Assembly: GCF_023283895.1 (NCBI RefSeq)
Contig: NZ_JAKILB010000005.1
Span: 1 to 64,000, forward strand
Direction: 5' to 3'
Length of the DNA: 64,000 bases
DNA from: Shewanella pneumatophori
GTDB lineage: Bacteria > Pseudomonadota > Gammaproteobacteria > Enterobacterales > Shewanellaceae
The notes beneath the pieces are model-generated. The model did not search any database. It had not been told where the DNA came from and worked only from the letters and a program-made list of their open reading frames with translations. The position numbers were made by a program, and so were the translations under genes. How positions within the stretch are numbered: position 1 is the first letter of the stretch; each line of letters begins with the position of its first letter. Below are positions 1 to 9,862 of the stretch, piece after piece.

Positions 1-108
1 CTCATTAGGGCCAGAGAATAATACTTTCTCATAAACAGGCCGGATATACGTATGCAGTTTTACCCACTGTTGCTCAATAATATCGCTTGAATTAAGTGAG
101 GTGTCCAT
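1..108 (-). CDS. Partial hypothetical protein cut by the left edge
   Basis: The frame is open from an ATG at 108 on the minus strand to the first base, giving 36 residues that begin MDTSLNSSDIIEQQWVKL. There is no stop inside the window. No clear Shine-Dalgarno sequence precedes the ATG, so the start is tentative. I do not recognise the family from this fragment. It is followed upstream by about 115 bases of non-coding DNA and then the acetyltransferase gene on the same strand. Confidence 0.45.
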   Translation of the reverse strand, partial: MDTSLNSSDIIEQQWVKLHTYIRPVYEKVLFSGPNE

Positions 109-223
109 ATACGTACTTGCAGCGTGTCTCAGAAGTGTCTGCACATGCGCTGACCGCAGGTCATTGGAACCCGTGTTGCTGAACGTTGCTACTGAGTATT
201 ACCGTAGCGGTATAGCAACAGGT

Positions 224-679
224 TCACTGAGGTGAGGGTGTAAATCCCATTAACACCAACCTCTCATCATCCCCCTGATACTTCAAAAACAACTGCGCAA
301 TATCATTCGGCGCTGATGACACAGCGCTAAACCCATGTTGTGCGTAAAACCCTTCTAAATGCGCTAAGGCGAAAATATACGTCTTACCATCACAGAGAAC
401 TGATCCTAGTTCTCGCATTAAACGATGCCCCACACCTTGGCCACGGTAATCCGGGTGCACTAACATGCCAGTTAAAATGGCTAACTGACCAATAGGCCGA
501 ATACGCGCACTAGCGACTATTTTTGATGACGCTATGTCGGTGCTGTTAGCGGGAGTACTGTCTTCTTGCGTTAACACGCAGACAGACTCTTTCTGCAACA
601 AGCGTGCATAAGGCATATGCTGGCGATAGAACTTCTTCACCTCGATACGCTCATCAGGCGCTAACCAAGTTAATTGCAC
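224..679 (-). CDS. GNAT family N-acetyltransferase
   Basis: A 151-residue protein of the usual single-domain GNAT length. It is expected to move an acetyl group from acetyl-CoA to an amine; the substrate is unknown. The acetyl-CoA binding motif A is clear around residues 72-90 (HPDYRGQGVGHRLM), preceded by the hydrophobic beta strand AILTGMLV. A C-terminal segment FYAQHGFSAV is typical of motif B. The start is GTG at 679, with GAGG about 10 bases upstream. It stands alone, followed by about 115 bases of spacer, so context gives no substrate. The GNAT assignment is secure; any specific role would be a guess. Confidence 0.85.
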   Translation of the reverse strand: MQLTWLAPDERIEVKKFYRQHMPYARLLQKESVCVLTQEDSTPANSTDIASSKIVASARIRPIGQLAILTGMLVHPDYRGQGVGHRLMRELGSVLCDGKTYIFALAHLEGFYAQHGFSAVSSAPNDIAQLFLKYQGDDERLVLMGFTPSPQ

Positions 680-1008
680 TGTGTAACGACCTCATTCTTA
701 GTCTGTATAGAGCTGGGAATATTATGTTGTTCATTGATAGTAATCAGAGTAATACAAATGAAGCAAGTATCCGCAGCAGGGATGCTGTGGTTAAGCCCTC
801 AGGGATGAGTTAATGGCGTCTTGCGTAATTGTGTCACTCTGATGCACAACTTAATATTGCAAATTGCTAATTGCAGACACAACGACGATTTACTATTTTG
901 GAAAAGTCATCCATGGCAAATCGTCATAAATGTTCCAGACATAAAAAAACCGCCTGTTGGCGGTTTTTATGGGCGTTGAACCAGCAACGCCGAATTAATC
1001 GATAACGA
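680..1008. other. Intergenic region between metK and the acetyltransferase
   Basis: This 329-base stretch holds the metK terminator at 945-968 and presumably the promoter of the acetyltransferase. A 69-codon frame at 604-813 overlaps the acetyltransferase antisense and has no family signal. Nothing else was identified. Confidence 0.5.
945..968 (-). terminator. Intrinsic terminator of metK
   Basis: Perfect inverted repeat AAAAACCGCC (945-954) with GGCGGTTTTT (959-968) around a four-base loop TGTT. Read on the minus strand it ends in a U tract just downstream of metK. The tract on the other side makes it potentially bidirectional. Confidence 0.85.
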
Positions 1009-2163
1009 TTATAGACCTGCGTCAGCGCGTAGTGCGTCAACTTTGTCTGTTGCTTCCCATGGGAACTCGTTACGACCAAAGTGACCGTATGCTGCAGTCG
1101 CTTGGTAGATTGGACGAGCTAGGTTTAACATTTCTGTTAGACCGTATGGGCGTAGGTCGAAGTGACGACGTACTAGATCGATTAGTAGCTCTTCAGCAAC
1201 TTTAGCTGTACCGAATGTTTCGATGCTGATTGATGTTGGCTCTGCAACACCAATTGCGTAAGACACTTGGATCTCACAACGGTCAGCTAGACCAGCTGCA
1301 ACGATGTTTTTAGCAACGTAACGTGCTGCGTATGCTGCACTACGGTCAACTTTTGATGGATCTTTACCAGAGAAAGCACCACCACCGTGACGAGCCATAC
1401 CACCGTATGTATCAACGATGATCTTACGACCCGTTAGACCACAGTCACCTACTGGACCACCGATAACAAAACGGCCAGTTGGGTTGATGAAGTATTTAGT
1501 GTCTTTAGATAACCACTTAGCCGGTAATACTGGCTTGATGATGGTTTCCATTACACCTTCAATTAGGTCTGCTTGTGTTACATCTTCGCTGTGCTGCGTA
1601 GATAGAACTACTGCATCGATACCAGCAACGCTACCGTCGCTGTTATAAGCGAAAGTCACCTGACTTTTTGCATCTGGACGTAACCAAGGCAAAGTCTTGT
1701 CTTTACGTACTTCAGACTGACGCTTTACCAGCATGTGCGAGTAAGTGATAGGTGCAGGCATGTAAACATCAGTTTCGTTGTTTGCATAACCAAACATTAG
1801 ACCTTGGTCACCAGCGCCTTGCTCTTTAGGATCAGCACGGTCAACACCTTGGTTGATGTCTGGAGACTGCTTACCAATCACGTTTAAGATTGCACAAGAG
1901 TCTGCATCAAAACCCATATCTGAATGAGTGTAGCCAATGTCACGTACAGTCTTACGGGTGATCTCTTCGATATCAACCCAAGCAGAAGTGGTAACTTCGC
2001 CGCCAACCATAACCATGCCAGTTTTGACATAAGTTTCGCATGCTACACGAGCTTTTGGATCTTGCTCCAAAATTGCGTCTAATACCGCATCAGAAATCTG
2101 ATCGGCGATTTTATCTGGATGACCTTCTGAGACCGACTCAGAGGTGAACAAGTGCTTTGCCAT
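1009..2163 (-). CDS. metK: S-adenosylmethionine synthase
   Basis: Makes S-adenosylmethionine from methionine and ATP in the cytoplasm. The product is 384 residues, the same length as the E. coli enzyme. Seen in the sequence: the N-terminal ATP/metal segment [16 protein letters not shown] (about residues 14-29), the loop [12 protein letters not shown] (about 116-127), and the phosphate-binding [19 protein letters not shown] near residue 260. The gene is single and divergent from tkt across a 505-base spacer, with its own terminator at 945-968. A tandem set of MetJ-box-like octamers lies 37-60 bases upstream of the start, so repression by MetJ-SAM is likely. Identification is secure. Confidence 0.98.
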   Translation of the reverse strand: MAKHLFTSESVSEGHPDKIADQISDAVLDAILEQDPKARVACETYVKTGMVMVGGEVTTSAWVDIEEITRKTVRDIGYTHSDMGFDADSCAILNVIGKQSPDINQGVDRADPKEQGAGDQGLMFGYANNETDVYMPAPITYSHMLVKRQSEVRKDKTLPWLRPDAKSQVTFAYNSDGSVAGIDAVVLSTQHSEDVTQADLIEGVMETIIKPVLPAKWLSKDTKYFINPTGRFVIGGPVGDCGLTGRKIIVDTYGGMARHGGGAFSGKDPSKVDRSAAYAARYVAKNIVAAGLADRCEIQVSYAIGVAEPTSISIETFGTAKVAEELLIDLVRRHFDLRPYGLTEMLNLARPIYQATAAYGHFGRNEFPWEATDKVDALRADAGL

Positions 2164-2668
2164 GATGGAAAATCTCGTCTTTAAACAATTTGAATGTGTA
2201 GAAGTATCTACATCTAGACGGCTATTCTAGTGTAAAACGGCGTTGATAACACCCCCTTCGCTAAATTTTGTGCGGTCTCTCGCGCTATTTATTTTATAGG
2301 TGCATCATGAATGTTATTTATGATTAGGCTTATCGTTATGTAACTTAAGGCTATTTTTGTACTTTGCTTGGCAGTGTTCGGCATAGAAAAAGATAAAAAT
2401 TTACCATTTTGCGGTTAAATTTTAGCTGCTGGTGGAGTGAGGAATAAACTCTAGCACTAATATTGGCTTAGCTTTCATCGTACAAGGTTTACGCAAGCTT
2501 GTTATAAGTAGCAATATTTTTAATTGTTGGTGAATTAAATTTGCGTCCTACTGGCTAGTAGGCGAAAATATGGCTCCCTAATTTGTGTGTGAACGGAAGA
2601 GTAACTATAAAGTTACGGCCTTTCACTCAATCTAAGCCTCAAAACCTCAAAACCAAGCAGGAGAGAGC
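2164..2668. other. Divergent promoter region metK / tkt
   Basis: 505 bases between divergent metK and tkt. It contains the candidate MetJ operator near metK and an AGGAG ribosome-binding site at 2659-2663 for tkt. The middle is AT-rich, with no convincing ORF and no recognisable SAM riboswitch fold. Confidence 0.6.
2200..2223. promoter_or_regulatory. Candidate MetJ operator (three tandem met boxes)
   Basis: Three contiguous octamers AGAAGTAT, CTACATCT and AGACGGCT match the met box AGACGTCT at 6, 5 and 7 of 8 positions. They are in register and lie 37-60 bases upstream of metK. MetJ binds tandem 8-bp boxes of this kind in gammaproteobacteria. The site is inferred from pattern only. Confidence 0.55.
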
Positions 2669-4660
2669 ATGTCATCTCGTAAAGAACTCGCAAACGCAAT
2701 CCGCGCATTGACCATGGATGCTGTTCAAAAAGCCAATTCAGGTCACCCAGGTGCACCAATGGGGATGGCTGATATTGCTGAAGTGCTATGGAACGATTTC
2801 CTAAAGCACAACCCAAACAACCCTGAATGGGTTGATCGTGACCGCTTTATTCTTTCTAACGGTCATGGCTCTATGCTTATTTACTCTTTGCTACACCTTA
2901 CAGGTTACGCACTGCCTATCGAAGAGTTGAAAAACTTCCGTCAGCTTCACTCTAAAACACCAGGTCACCCAGAATACGGTTACACACCAGGTGTTGAAAC
3001 CACAACTGGCCCACTAGGCGCTGGTATCAGTAACGCTGTGGGTATGGCGATTGCTGAAAAAACATTGGCTGCACAGTTTAACCAGCCTGGTCATGATATC
3101 GTTGATCACTTCACCTACTGCTTCCTAGGCGATGGCTGTTTGATGGAAGGTATCTCTCACGAAGCATGTTCATTAGCGGGCACGTTAGGTCTAGGCAAGC
3201 TAATTGCATTCTGGGATGACAACGGTATCTCTATCGACGGTCACGTAGAAGGCTGGTTCACTGACGATACGCCAAAGCGTTTCGAATCTTACGGCTGGCA
3301 TGTCATTGCTAACGTAGACGGTCACGACAGCGACGCGATTCGCGCGGCTATCGAAGAAGCTAAGTCAGTCACTGACAAGCCAACAATGATCTGCTGCAAA
3401 ACCACGATCGGTTTTGGTTCACCAAACAAGTCTGGCAGCCACGATTGTCACGGCGCACCATTAGGTGATGAAGAGATCGCAGCTGCACGTGAATTCCTTG
3501 GTTGGAACCACGCTGCTTTCGAAATCCCAGAAAACGTTTACGCGGGTTGGGATGCTAAAGAAGCCGGTGCTGCTCGTGAGACAAGCTGGAACGACAAGTT
3601 CGCTGCTTATGAAGCTGCATTCCCTGAACTAGCTGCAGAATACAAGCGCCGTGTAATCACTGGTGACTTACCTGCTGACTTTGAAGAAAAAGCGCAAGCT
3701 TTCATTCAAGAGTGCCAAGATAAAGCTGAAGGTATTGCTAGCCGTAAGGCTTCACAAAATGCCATTGGTGCATTTGGTGCCATCCTACCTGAAATGCTAG
3801 GTGGCTCTGCAGATCTAGCCGGTTCTAACCTAACGCTTTGGTCTGGTTCTAAAGGTATCCAAGACGATCCTGCTGGTAACTACATTTTCTACGGCGTACG
3901 TGAATTCGGTATGAGCGGCATCATGAACGGTGCATCACTTCACGGTGGTTTCATCAACTACGGCGCAACTTTCATGATGTTCATGGAGTATGCGCGTAAC
4001 GCTGTTCGTATGTCGGCGCTGATGGGCATTCAAAACATCTTCGTTTACACCCACGACTCTATCGGTCAAGGTGAAGATGGTCCAACTCACCAGCCAGTTG
4101 AGCAGTTAGCTAACCTACGTATGACACCAAACATGAACGTATGGCGTCCATGTGATGCGGCTGAAACTGCCGTTTCTTGGAAGAATGCAATTGAGCGCCG
4201 TACAGCGCCTACATCGTTAATCTTCAGCCGTCAAAACCTTCCTGCCCAAGCACGTACTGCAGAGCAGTTAGCTAACGTTGCTAAAGGTGGTTATGTACTA
4301 AGTGATTGTGCTGGTACGCCAGACCTAATCCTTATTGCTACGGGTTCTGAAGTGCAACTAGCACTTGATTCTGCTGCTGCACTAACAGAGCAAGGTCAAA
4401 AGGTACGTGTTGTTTCTATGCCGTCAACTAACGAGTTCGACAAGCAAGACGCTGCTTATAAAGAGTCTGTATTACCAAGCTCTGTGACTAAGCGTGTTGC
4501 GATTGAAGCGGCTCACGTAGATTTTTGGCACAAGTATGTTGGTTTTGGTGGTGCGGTTGTAGGTATGACTACCTTCGGCGAATCAGCACCAGGCGGCGAC
4601 TTGATGAAGCACTTCGGCTTTACTGTTGAAAACGTTGTTGCAACCGTTAACGGTCTATAA
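2669..4660 (+). CDS. tkt: Transketolase
   Basis: Thiamine-diphosphate enzyme of the non-oxidative pentose phosphate pathway; it moves two-carbon ketol units between sugar phosphates. The 663 residues match the length of E. coli TktA. Seen: substrate-binding [14 protein letters not shown] near residue 23, the ThDP motif [13 protein letters not shown] around 154, and the pyrimidine-domain segment [17 protein letters not shown] around 470. The start at ATG 2669 is supported by AGGAG eight bases upstream. It leads the tkt-epd-pgk-fba cluster, a common arrangement that ties pentose phosphates, erythrose-4-phosphate and glycolysis together. The 209-base gap to epd contains a strong hairpin, so epd expression may be uncoupled from tkt. 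Confidence 0.97.
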   Translation: MSSRKELANAIRALTMDAVQKANSGHPGAPMGMADIAEVLWNDFLKHNPNNPEWVDRDRFILSNGHGSMLIYSLLHLTGYALPIEELKNFRQLHSKTPGHPEYGYTPGVETTTGPLGAGISNAVGMAIAEKTLAAQFNQPGHDIVDHFTYCFLGDGCLMEGISHEACSLAGTLGLGKLIAFWDDNGISIDGHVEGWFTDDTPKRFESYGWHVIANVDGHDSDAIRAAIEEAKSVTDKPTMICCKTTIGFGSPNKSGSHDCHGAPLGDEEIAAAREFLGWNHAAFEIPENVYAGWDAKEAGAARETSWNDKFAAYEAAFPELAAEYKRRVITGDLPADFEEKAQAFIQECQDKAEGIASRKASQNAIGAFGAILPEMLGGSADLAGSNLTLWSGSKGIQDDPAGNYIFYGVREFGMSGIMNGASLHGGFINYGATFMMFMEYARNAVRMSALMGIQNIFVYTHDSIGQGEDGPTHQPVEQLANLRMTPNMNVWRPCDAAETAVSWKNAIERRTAPTSLIFSRQNLPAQARTAEQLANVAKGGYVLSDCAGTPDLILIATGSEVQLALDSAAALTEQGQKVRVVSMPSTNEFDKQDAAYKESVLPSSVTKRVAIEAAHVDFWHKYVGFGGAVVGMTTFGESAPGGDLMKHFGFTVENVVATVNGL

Positions 4661-4799
4661 GCAACCAACGTGTTAGAGCAATCGGTGCAATGGTTGGTGG
4701 ATCAAAAGGGAAACCTTAAGGTTAATCGGTGTATTGCACCCGCATATTGCTCTACGATGCATAATATTGCTTTACGTGTTTTGCATATTAAGCAATTAT

Positions 4800-4840
4800 G
4801 ATACAACGGCTTACCTATCGGGGTAGGCCGTTGTTGTATC
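4800..4840 (+). other. Long stem-loop in the epd leader
   Basis: GATACAA (4800-4806) pairs with TTGTATC (4834-4840), and CGGCTTACC (4807-4815) pairs with GGTAGGCCG (4822-4830) with one G-U pair. There is a six-base loop and a three-base bulge. No T tract follows, so it is not a standard intrinsic terminator. It lies 29 bases before the epd start and may be an RNA processing or stability element. Confidence 0.6.
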
Positions 4841-4869
4841 TAGGCAGTTATAGGAATGAAAAAGCTTAC

Positions 4870-5892
4870 ATGATCAGAGTCGCTATTAATGGCTACGGCC
4901 GCATTGGTCGGTCAATCCTTCGTGCAGTCTATGAGTCTGCCAAACGCGATCGCATTCAGATTGTGGCGATCAATGAGCTGGCTAAACCTGAAGCCATGCT
5001 GCATTTGACTCAATATGACACCACCCATGGGCGTTTTCACACCCAAGTTAAGCTTGATAATCAACATATGATTATTGGCGATGACGCCATTAAGCTCCTG
5101 CATGAACCCAACCCTGAAAACCTGCCATGGCAAGAACTCGATATTGATATTGTCTACGAGGCAACGGGTGTCATAAACGATAGAGTCGACTGTGAAGCCC
5201 ACTTAACAGCCGGCGCCAAGCAAGTTCTCATTAGCCATCCATCATCAAGTGATGTCGATGCCACCATTGTTTATGGTGTTAACCAAGATTTACTTAAAGC
5301 CGAACATACCATAGTGTCGAATGCCTCTTGCACCACTAACTGTATCGTGCCGGTTATCGATGTGCTCGATAAGCACTTCGAAGTTAAAAGTGGTGCCATC
5401 ACCACTATTCATTCAGCGATGAATGACCAACAAGTTATCGATGCATACCATGATGATTTGCGCCGTACTCGCGCTGCAGGCCAATCGATTATTCCAGTAG
5501 ACACTAAGCTTGCCCGCGGTATTGAGCGTATTTTGCCGCACATGAAAGACAAGTTCGAAGCTATCTCTGTACGGGTGCCTACTATTAACGTGACAGCAAT
5601 CGATCTTTCCGTGACGCTAAATAAGCGCGTCGATATCGACACCGTTAACCGAGTACTTAAGCAAGCCACTGAAGGTTCGTTTTCTGGGGTGGTCGGCTTT
5701 ACTAATGAGCCACTAGTATCGTGTGATTTTAACCACGACCCACGTTCAAGCATTGTTGATGGCACGCAGACCCGAGTCAGCGATGGTCATCTAGTTAAGT
5801 TATTGCTTTGGTGTGATAACGAGTGGGGCTTTGCTAACCGCATGCTAGATACCAGTTTAGAGATGATCCGTGCAGTACGTGAGACCGAGTAA
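4870..5892 (+). CDS. epd: Erythrose-4-phosphate dehydrogenase
   Basis: NAD-dependent enzyme that oxidises erythrose 4-phosphate to 4-phosphoerythronate, the first step towards pyridoxal phosphate. It belongs to the GAPDH family. Seen: the N-terminal Rossmann motif [10 protein letters not shown] (residues 6-15), the catalytic cysteine in SNASCTTNC (Cys154), and the paired histidine in TIHSAMND. The longest open frame starts at 4798, but its extra 24 residues read through the 4800-4840 hairpin. The ATG at 4870 gives 340 residues, close to the 339 of E. coli Epd. AGGA lies upstream at 4852-4855, slightly far. The order epd-pgk-fba is conserved across gammaproteobacteria. A plain GAPDH role is possible but less likely given this context. 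Confidence 0.92.
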   Translation: MIRVAINGYGRIGRSILRAVYESAKRDRIQIVAINELAKPEAMLHLTQYDTTHGRFHTQVKLDNQHMIIGDDAIKLLHEPNPENLPWQELDIDIVYEATGVINDRVDCEAHLTAGAKQVLISHPSSSDVDATIVYGVNQDLLKAEHTIVSNASCTTNCIVPVIDVLDKHFEVKSGAITTIHSAMNDQQVIDAYHDDLRRTRAAGQSIIPVDTKLARGIERILPHMKDKFEAISVRVPTINVTAIDLSVTLNKRVDIDTVNRVLKQATEGSFSGVVGFTNEPLVSCDFNHDPRSSIVDGTQTRVSDGHLVKLLLWCDNEWGFANRMLDTSLEMIRAVRETE

Positions 5893-5995
5893 TTTTTAAT
5901 GATTTAGATGCTGATGAAGTGAGTTGGCCTTCATCGATATCATACTGTTTTATTTTACCTTTTAATTTTAACTTAGATAGTAAGGAAGCATGAAA

Positions 5996-7171
5996 ATGGC
6001 GATTCTTAATATGCAAGATCTTGAGCTTCAAGGTAAGCGCGTGCTTATTCGTGAAGATCTAAACGTACCGGTTAAAGATGGCGTTGTTACCAGCGACGCA
6101 CGTCTACGTGCATCACTGCCAACCATTAAGCTAGCGCTAGAAAAAGGTGCTGCAGTTATGGTGATGTCTCACCTAGGTCGTCCAACAGAGGGTGAGTTCA
6201 ACGCTGAGTTCTCAATGCAGCCAGTGGTTGATTACCTAACAAAAGCACTTGATTGCAATGTGCGCCTAGCAGCTGACTACCTTGATGGGGTTGAAGTAGC
6301 GGTTGGCGAAGTGGTTGTTTTTGAAAACGTGCGCTTCAATGTGGGCGAGAAGAAGAACGACGAAGCACTTGCTAAGAAGATGGCAGCACTTTGTGACGTA
6401 TACGTGATGGATGCCTTTGGTACTGCGCACCGCGCCCAAGCATCAACTCACGGTGTTGGTCTACACGCGCCTATCGCCTGTGCTGGCCCATTGTTAGCTG
6501 GCGAACTTGCAGCACTTGGTAAAGCACTAGATAACCCAGCGCGCCCAATGGTGGCGATTGTTGGTGGCTCAAAAGTATCAACTAAGCTAACGGTACTTGA
6601 AAGTCTTTCAACTAAAGTTGACCAACTTGTTGTTGGCGGTGGTATCGCTAACACTTTCGTTGCTGCTGCAGGCCATCAAGTCGGTAAGTCACTTTATGAA
6701 GCCGATCTGATTGAAGAAGCTAAGCGCCTTGTTGCTAACGCGCAAAGCCGTGGTGGTGACATTCCTGTGCCAACAGACGTAGTCGTTGCTGGCGAGTTCA
6801 GCCCTACAGCAGAGGCGACACTGAAAGATGTGGGCAGCGTATCTGACACAGATATGATTTTTGATATCGGCCCAGACAGTGCTGAAGCATTGGCTGAAAT
6901 CATCAAGAATGCGGGTACCGTTGTATGGAACGGCCCAGTAGGTGTATTTGAGTTTGATCAGTTTGGTGAAGGTACTAAGCGTATTGCTCAGGCGATTGCA
7001 GAGTCAAATGCATTTTCTATCGCGGGTGGCGGTGACACACTAGCGGCAGTCGACAAATATGATATTGCTGACAAAGTGTCTTATATTTCAACTGGTGGCG
7101 GCGCATTCCTTGAGTTTTTAGAAGGCAAAGAGCTACCGGCTGTGGCTATGCTTGAAAGCCGTGGTCAGTAA
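5996..7171 (+). CDS. pgk: Phosphoglycerate kinase
   Basis: Transfers phosphate from 1,3-bisphosphoglycerate to ADP in glycolysis, reversible in gluconeogenesis. The product is 391 residues, the usual bacterial length. Seen: the signature [13 protein letters not shown] near the N terminus, the substrate-binding SHLGRP near residue 59, the hinge region VGGSKVSTK and the nucleotide-binding [12 protein letters not shown] near residue 340. Two starts are possible, ATG 5990 and ATG 5996. AAGGA at 5982-5986 is only three bases from the first and nine from the second, so I chose 5996. It sits between epd and fba in the conserved order and is probably cotranscribed with epd. Confidence 0.97.
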   Translation: MAILNMQDLELQGKRVLIREDLNVPVKDGVVTSDARLRASLPTIKLALEKGAAVMVMSHLGRPTEGEFNAEFSMQPVVDYLTKALDCNVRLAADYLDGVEVAVGEVVVFENVRFNVGEKKNDEALAKKMAALCDVYVMDAFGTAHRAQASTHGVGLHAPIACAGPLLAGELAALGKALDNPARPMVAIVGGSKVSTKLTVLESLSTKVDQLVVGGGIANTFVAAAGHQVGKSLYEADLIEEAKRLVANAQSRGGDIPVPTDVVVAGEFSPTAEATLKDVGSVSDTDMIFDIGPDSAEALAEIIKNAGTVVWNGPVGVFEFDQFGEGTKRIAQAIAESNAFSIAGGGDTLAAVDKYDIADKVSYISTGGGAFLEFLEGKELPAVAMLESRGQ

Positions 7172-7187
7172 TTAATACACAATGACC

Positions 7188-7210
7188 TAGTTATTACAAA
7201 ATAATTACTA
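7188..7210. promoter_or_regulatory. Imperfect inverted repeat between pgk and fba
   Basis: TAGTTATTA (7188-7196) and TAATTACTA (7202-7210) are complementary at 8 of 9 positions around a CAAAA spacer. The AT-rich palindrome resembles a transcription factor site. It does not fit the HexR consensus well, so the binding protein is unknown. Confidence 0.3.
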
Positions 7211-7466
7211 AACTGTTTGTTGGTGGGCTTTAAATTGACATTTGTCGAGGTTACACTAGCCGCCAACAAAACAGTGGTAATTATTGTGCTGTGCAGTAAC
7301 AAAAATAAATAGTTAAACGCTGTGAAGCACACAATGATTTAGAAACAAATAAAACAGTAACCGTTTTAATGTTAGTCAGCTTAAAACTGACAATGTTAGA
7401 GCATAAAAATCCATCCAAACGATAGTGACCTTGGTGAGGCAACTCACCCTATTATTGGAGTAAAAA

Positions 7467-8531
7467 ATGGCCTTAATTTCCCTACGTCAAATGTTAGATC
7501 ACGCAGCAGAGCACGGTTATGGTGTACCTGCGTTTAACGTGAATAACCTTGAGCAGATGCGTGCGATTATGCAAGCGGCTGAGGCGACTGACAGCCCTGT
7601 AATTGTGCAGGCATCAGCTGGTGCACGTAAGTATGCCCGTCCTCAGTTTCTTAAATATTTGATGGCTGCTGCACTTGAGCAGTACCCAGATATCCCTGTA
7701 TGTATTCACCAAGATCACGGTACAGATCCTGATATCTGTCAGCGTTCTATTCAGTTGGGTATGTCATCAGTAATGATGGACGGCTCGTTGATGGCTGACG
7801 GTAAAACACCTGCATCATACGAGTACAACGTTGATGTAACTCGTCGTACTGTAGCATTTGCTCACGCTTGTGGTGTGTCTGTTGAAGGTGAAATCGGTTG
7901 CCTAGGTAGCCTAGAGACTGGTATGGCGGGTGAAGAAGATGGTGTTGGTGCAGAAGGTGTACTTAGCCACGATCAACTACTAACAACGCCAGAAGAAGCG
8001 GCTCGCTTTGTTGCTGACACGCACGTTGATGCGCTAGCTATTGCTATCGGTACTAGTCATGGTGCTTATAAGTTTAGCCGTAAGCCTACAGGTGATGTGC
8101 TACGCATCGACCGTATCAAAGAGATCCACGCACGTATTCCTAACACTCACCTTGTAATGCACGGTTCGTCTTCAGTACCGCAAGAGTGGTTAGAGATCAT
8201 CAACCAATACGGTGGTGCTATCCCTGAAACTTACGGCGTACCATTAGAAGAGATCGTTGAAGGCATCAAGCACGGTGTGCGTAAAGTTAACATCGATACC
8301 GATCTACGTCTTGCATCAACAGGTGCCGTACGTAAGTTCCTAGCTGAAAACCCAGCTGAATTCGACCCTCGTAAATTCCTTAAAGCGTCTATGGAAGCGA
8401 TGGCTGACATCTGTACCACACGTTACGAAGCATTTGGTTGTGCGGGTATGGGCTCTAAGATCAAGCCTAAGTCACTACAAGCTATGTATAAAGCTTACCA
8501 GTCAGGCGAACTTGATCCACAAATCAAGTAA
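7467..8531 (+). CDS. fba: Fructose-bisphosphate aldolase, class II
   Basis: Zinc-dependent aldolase that cleaves fructose 1,6-bisphosphate to dihydroxyacetone phosphate and glyceraldehyde 3-phosphate. The 354 residues and segments such as [10 protein letters not shown] (zinc and catalytic region near residue 80), [10 protein letters not shown] near 140 and NIDTDLRLA near 275 point to the class II subtype also found in Calvin-cycle operons, rather than the E. coli FbaA subtype. TTGGAGT ends about seven bases before the ATG. The 295-base gap after pgk and the AT-rich repeat there suggest that fba also has its own promoter. A strong terminator follows at 8564-8594. The product closes the carbon cluster. 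Confidence 0.96.
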   Translation: MALISLRQMLDHAAEHGYGVPAFNVNNLEQMRAIMQAAEATDSPVIVQASAGARKYARPQFLKYLMAAALEQYPDIPVCIHQDHGTDPDICQRSIQLGMSSVMMDGSLMADGKTPASYEYNVDVTRRTVAFAHACGVSVEGEIGCLGSLETGMAGEEDGVGAEGVLSHDQLLTTPEEAARFVADTHVDALAIAIGTSHGAYKFSRKPTGDVLRIDRIKEIHARIPNTHLVMHGSSSVPQEWLEIINQYGGAIPETYGVPLEEIVEGIKHGVRKVNIDTDLRLASTGAVRKFLAENPAEFDPRKFLKASMEAMADICTTRYEAFGCAGMGSKIKPKSLQAMYKAYQSGELDPQIK

Positions 8532-8563
8532 GTTTTACGGTTAATGGTCTGTGGACTAGCAAT

Positions 8564-8594
8564 AAAAATACCTGCCCAGTGCAGGTATTTTTTT
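8564..8594 (+). terminator. Intrinsic terminator after fba
   Basis: Stem AAAAATACCTGC (8564-8575) with GCAGGTATTTTT (8581-8592), loop CCAGT, running into a T tract to 8594. It lies 33 bases after the fba stop. Confidence 0.9.
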
Positions 8595-8792
8595 GTCTGC
8601 AATTTGTTGAGTTGCTGCGCGCAGAAAGGCGTTATGACTTTGATTGCTCAAGCGTTGTTATAGCGCCTTGATTTTTACAATAGAGCGGTACTAGCAAGGC
8701 GGTGCATTTGTAAGCAATGTTTTCAATTGTTTGTGTTAAATGTTAATATTGCGCCGATTTTTAGGGAACTAGGTGAACGGAGTACAACAAAT

Positions 8793-9533
8793 ATGAAAAA
8801 AATGCTTACAGCTATGGCAGTGGTAATGGCAGCTCCTTTTGCTGTGCACGCTGGTGCCGATTTTGTAGAAGGCGATAAGACTTTCGCAGGTGAAGCTGAA
8901 CTGGGTGCTACATTAACCACAGGTAACACTGATACCTCTTCTGTTAAAGCGCGACTGAAGATGATGCAGGAGTTAGGTAACTGGGAAAACGTTTACCTAT
9001 TTGAAGGCCTATATAAAGAAGACACAGATGAAGTAACAGCAAAGCGTTACTACGGTGGTGTTCAAGGTGACTATAAGTTCGATGAAAAGAACTATATGTA
9101 TATCACTGGTAACTATGAAGTTGACCCATTCACAGGTTACGATCATAAAGCTGTGGTTTCTGCCGGTTATGGTCATAAGTTTATCGATAGCGGCGATATG
9201 TTCCTAAGTGCTGAAATTGGTCCTGGTTATATCTATAAAAAGCTAGATGACGAGCAATCTGCATTGTTAGGCTACGATAGTGAAGACAGCGTTGTGGCTC
9301 ACGGTGCGATGAACTTTACTTATGACATTAGTGATAGTTCGCGTTTTAGCCAGCTATTTGTCGCTGACTATGGTGATAGCTTAGAAGGTCGCTCTGAAAC
9401 CTCTATTACCGCTAATATTGTTGGTGCATTAGCGATGAAGTTTGCGGTTATCGTACGTTATAACGATTCTCCGCTAGATGATAAGAAAAGTACTGACACA
9501 GAAACTAACATGACACTGTTATACGCTTTTTAA
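8793..9533 (+). CDS. DUF481 family outer-membrane beta-barrel protein
   Basis: A 246-residue exported protein of the DUF481 / YdiY-like family. The function is not established; some members are called salt-induced outer-membrane proteins. Seen: a signal peptide over residues 1-17 ending AVHA, then the family segment AELGATLTTGNTDTSS at about 30-45. Alternating aromatic-rich strands follow, and the C terminus ends in aromatic Phe (LLYAF), as outer-membrane barrels do. The longest frame begins at 8727, but ATG 8793 follows GGAG at 8779-8782 and starts a proper signal peptide (MKKMLTAMAV). It is monocistronic, between the fba terminator and two terminators of its own. Confidence 0.85.
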   Translation: MKKMLTAMAVVMAAPFAVHAGADFVEGDKTFAGEAELGATLTTGNTDTSSVKARLKMMQELGNWENVYLFEGLYKEDTDEVTAKRYYGGVQGDYKFDEKNYMYITGNYEVDPFTGYDHKAVVSAGYGHKFIDSGDMFLSAEIGPGYIYKKLDDEQSALLGYDSEDSVVAHGAMNFTYDISDSSRFSQLFVADYGDSLEGRSETSITANIVGALAMKFAVIVRYNDSPLDDKKSTDTETNMTLLYAF

Positions 9534-9540
9534 AAATGTT

Positions 9541-9572
9541 AACAGTTGCTCAAGAGTAGCTGTTCATTTTTT
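9541..9572 (+). terminator. Intrinsic terminator of the DUF481 gene
   Basis: AACAGTTGCT (9541-9550) pairs with AGTAGCTGTT (9555-9564), with two G-U pairs and loop CAAG. It is followed by CATTTTTT. It begins seven bases after the stop codon. Confidence 0.7.
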
Positions 9573-9608
9573 GACGGTTTATAGTTAGCTGTGAAGTTAA
9601 GTGGGTAT

Positions 9609-9632
9609 AAGGCATCGATAAGATGCCTTTTT
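9609..9632 (+). terminator. Second intrinsic terminator
   Basis: AAGGCATC (9609-9616) and GATGCCTT (9622-9629) around GATAA, followed by TTT. It probably backs up the terminator 40 bases upstream. Confidence 0.7.
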
Positions 9633-9820
9633 GTTTTGCGCTTGATTGCTTTTGGTTTGCGTTGTGTTTATTTTTAACGCTACTTTTAACCTTGGTTTTT
9701 CATCTGTATCAGGTTGTTTCGCTTGGTTTTTTAATATTGATAACATTTATGTGCGAGAACTCACGAAAGTAGCATCAGCTTAGCTAAAGCAGCATTAAAT
9801 CGCGGACTCAGGCTCAGAAT

Positions 9821-9834
9821 AACAGTAAACTGTT
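9821..9834. promoter_or_regulatory. Palindrome AACAGTAAACTGTT upstream of the CadC-like regulator
   Basis: The perfect arms AACAGT and ACTGTT around AA are flanked on both sides by the direct repeat GCTCAG (9812-9817 and 9835-9840). The layout suggests an operator, possibly for autoregulation. The binding protein is unknown. Confidence 0.35.
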
Positions 9835-9862
9835 GCTCAGTTATTTAGTTAGAGTTGTTAAT

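Larger units (their letters stand above)
9534..9862. other. Intergenic region with two terminators and an operator-like palindrome
   Basis: This spacer contains two terminator hairpins at 9541-9572 and 9609-9632. Close to the next gene it has the palindrome at 9821-9834. The rest is AT-rich with no ORF. Confidence 0.6.

Noticed and set aside
604..813. 69-codon plus-strand frame near the acetyltransferase
   Set aside because: Mostly antisense to the acetyltransferase gene, with no family signal.
2164..2668. SAM riboswitch ahead of metK
   Set aside because: The conserved SAM-I/II core sequences are absent; MetJ-type boxes explain control better.
7188..7210. HexR operator between pgk and fba
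   Set aside because: The dyad arms do not fit TGTAATNAAATTACA well, so it is kept only as an unassigned palindrome.
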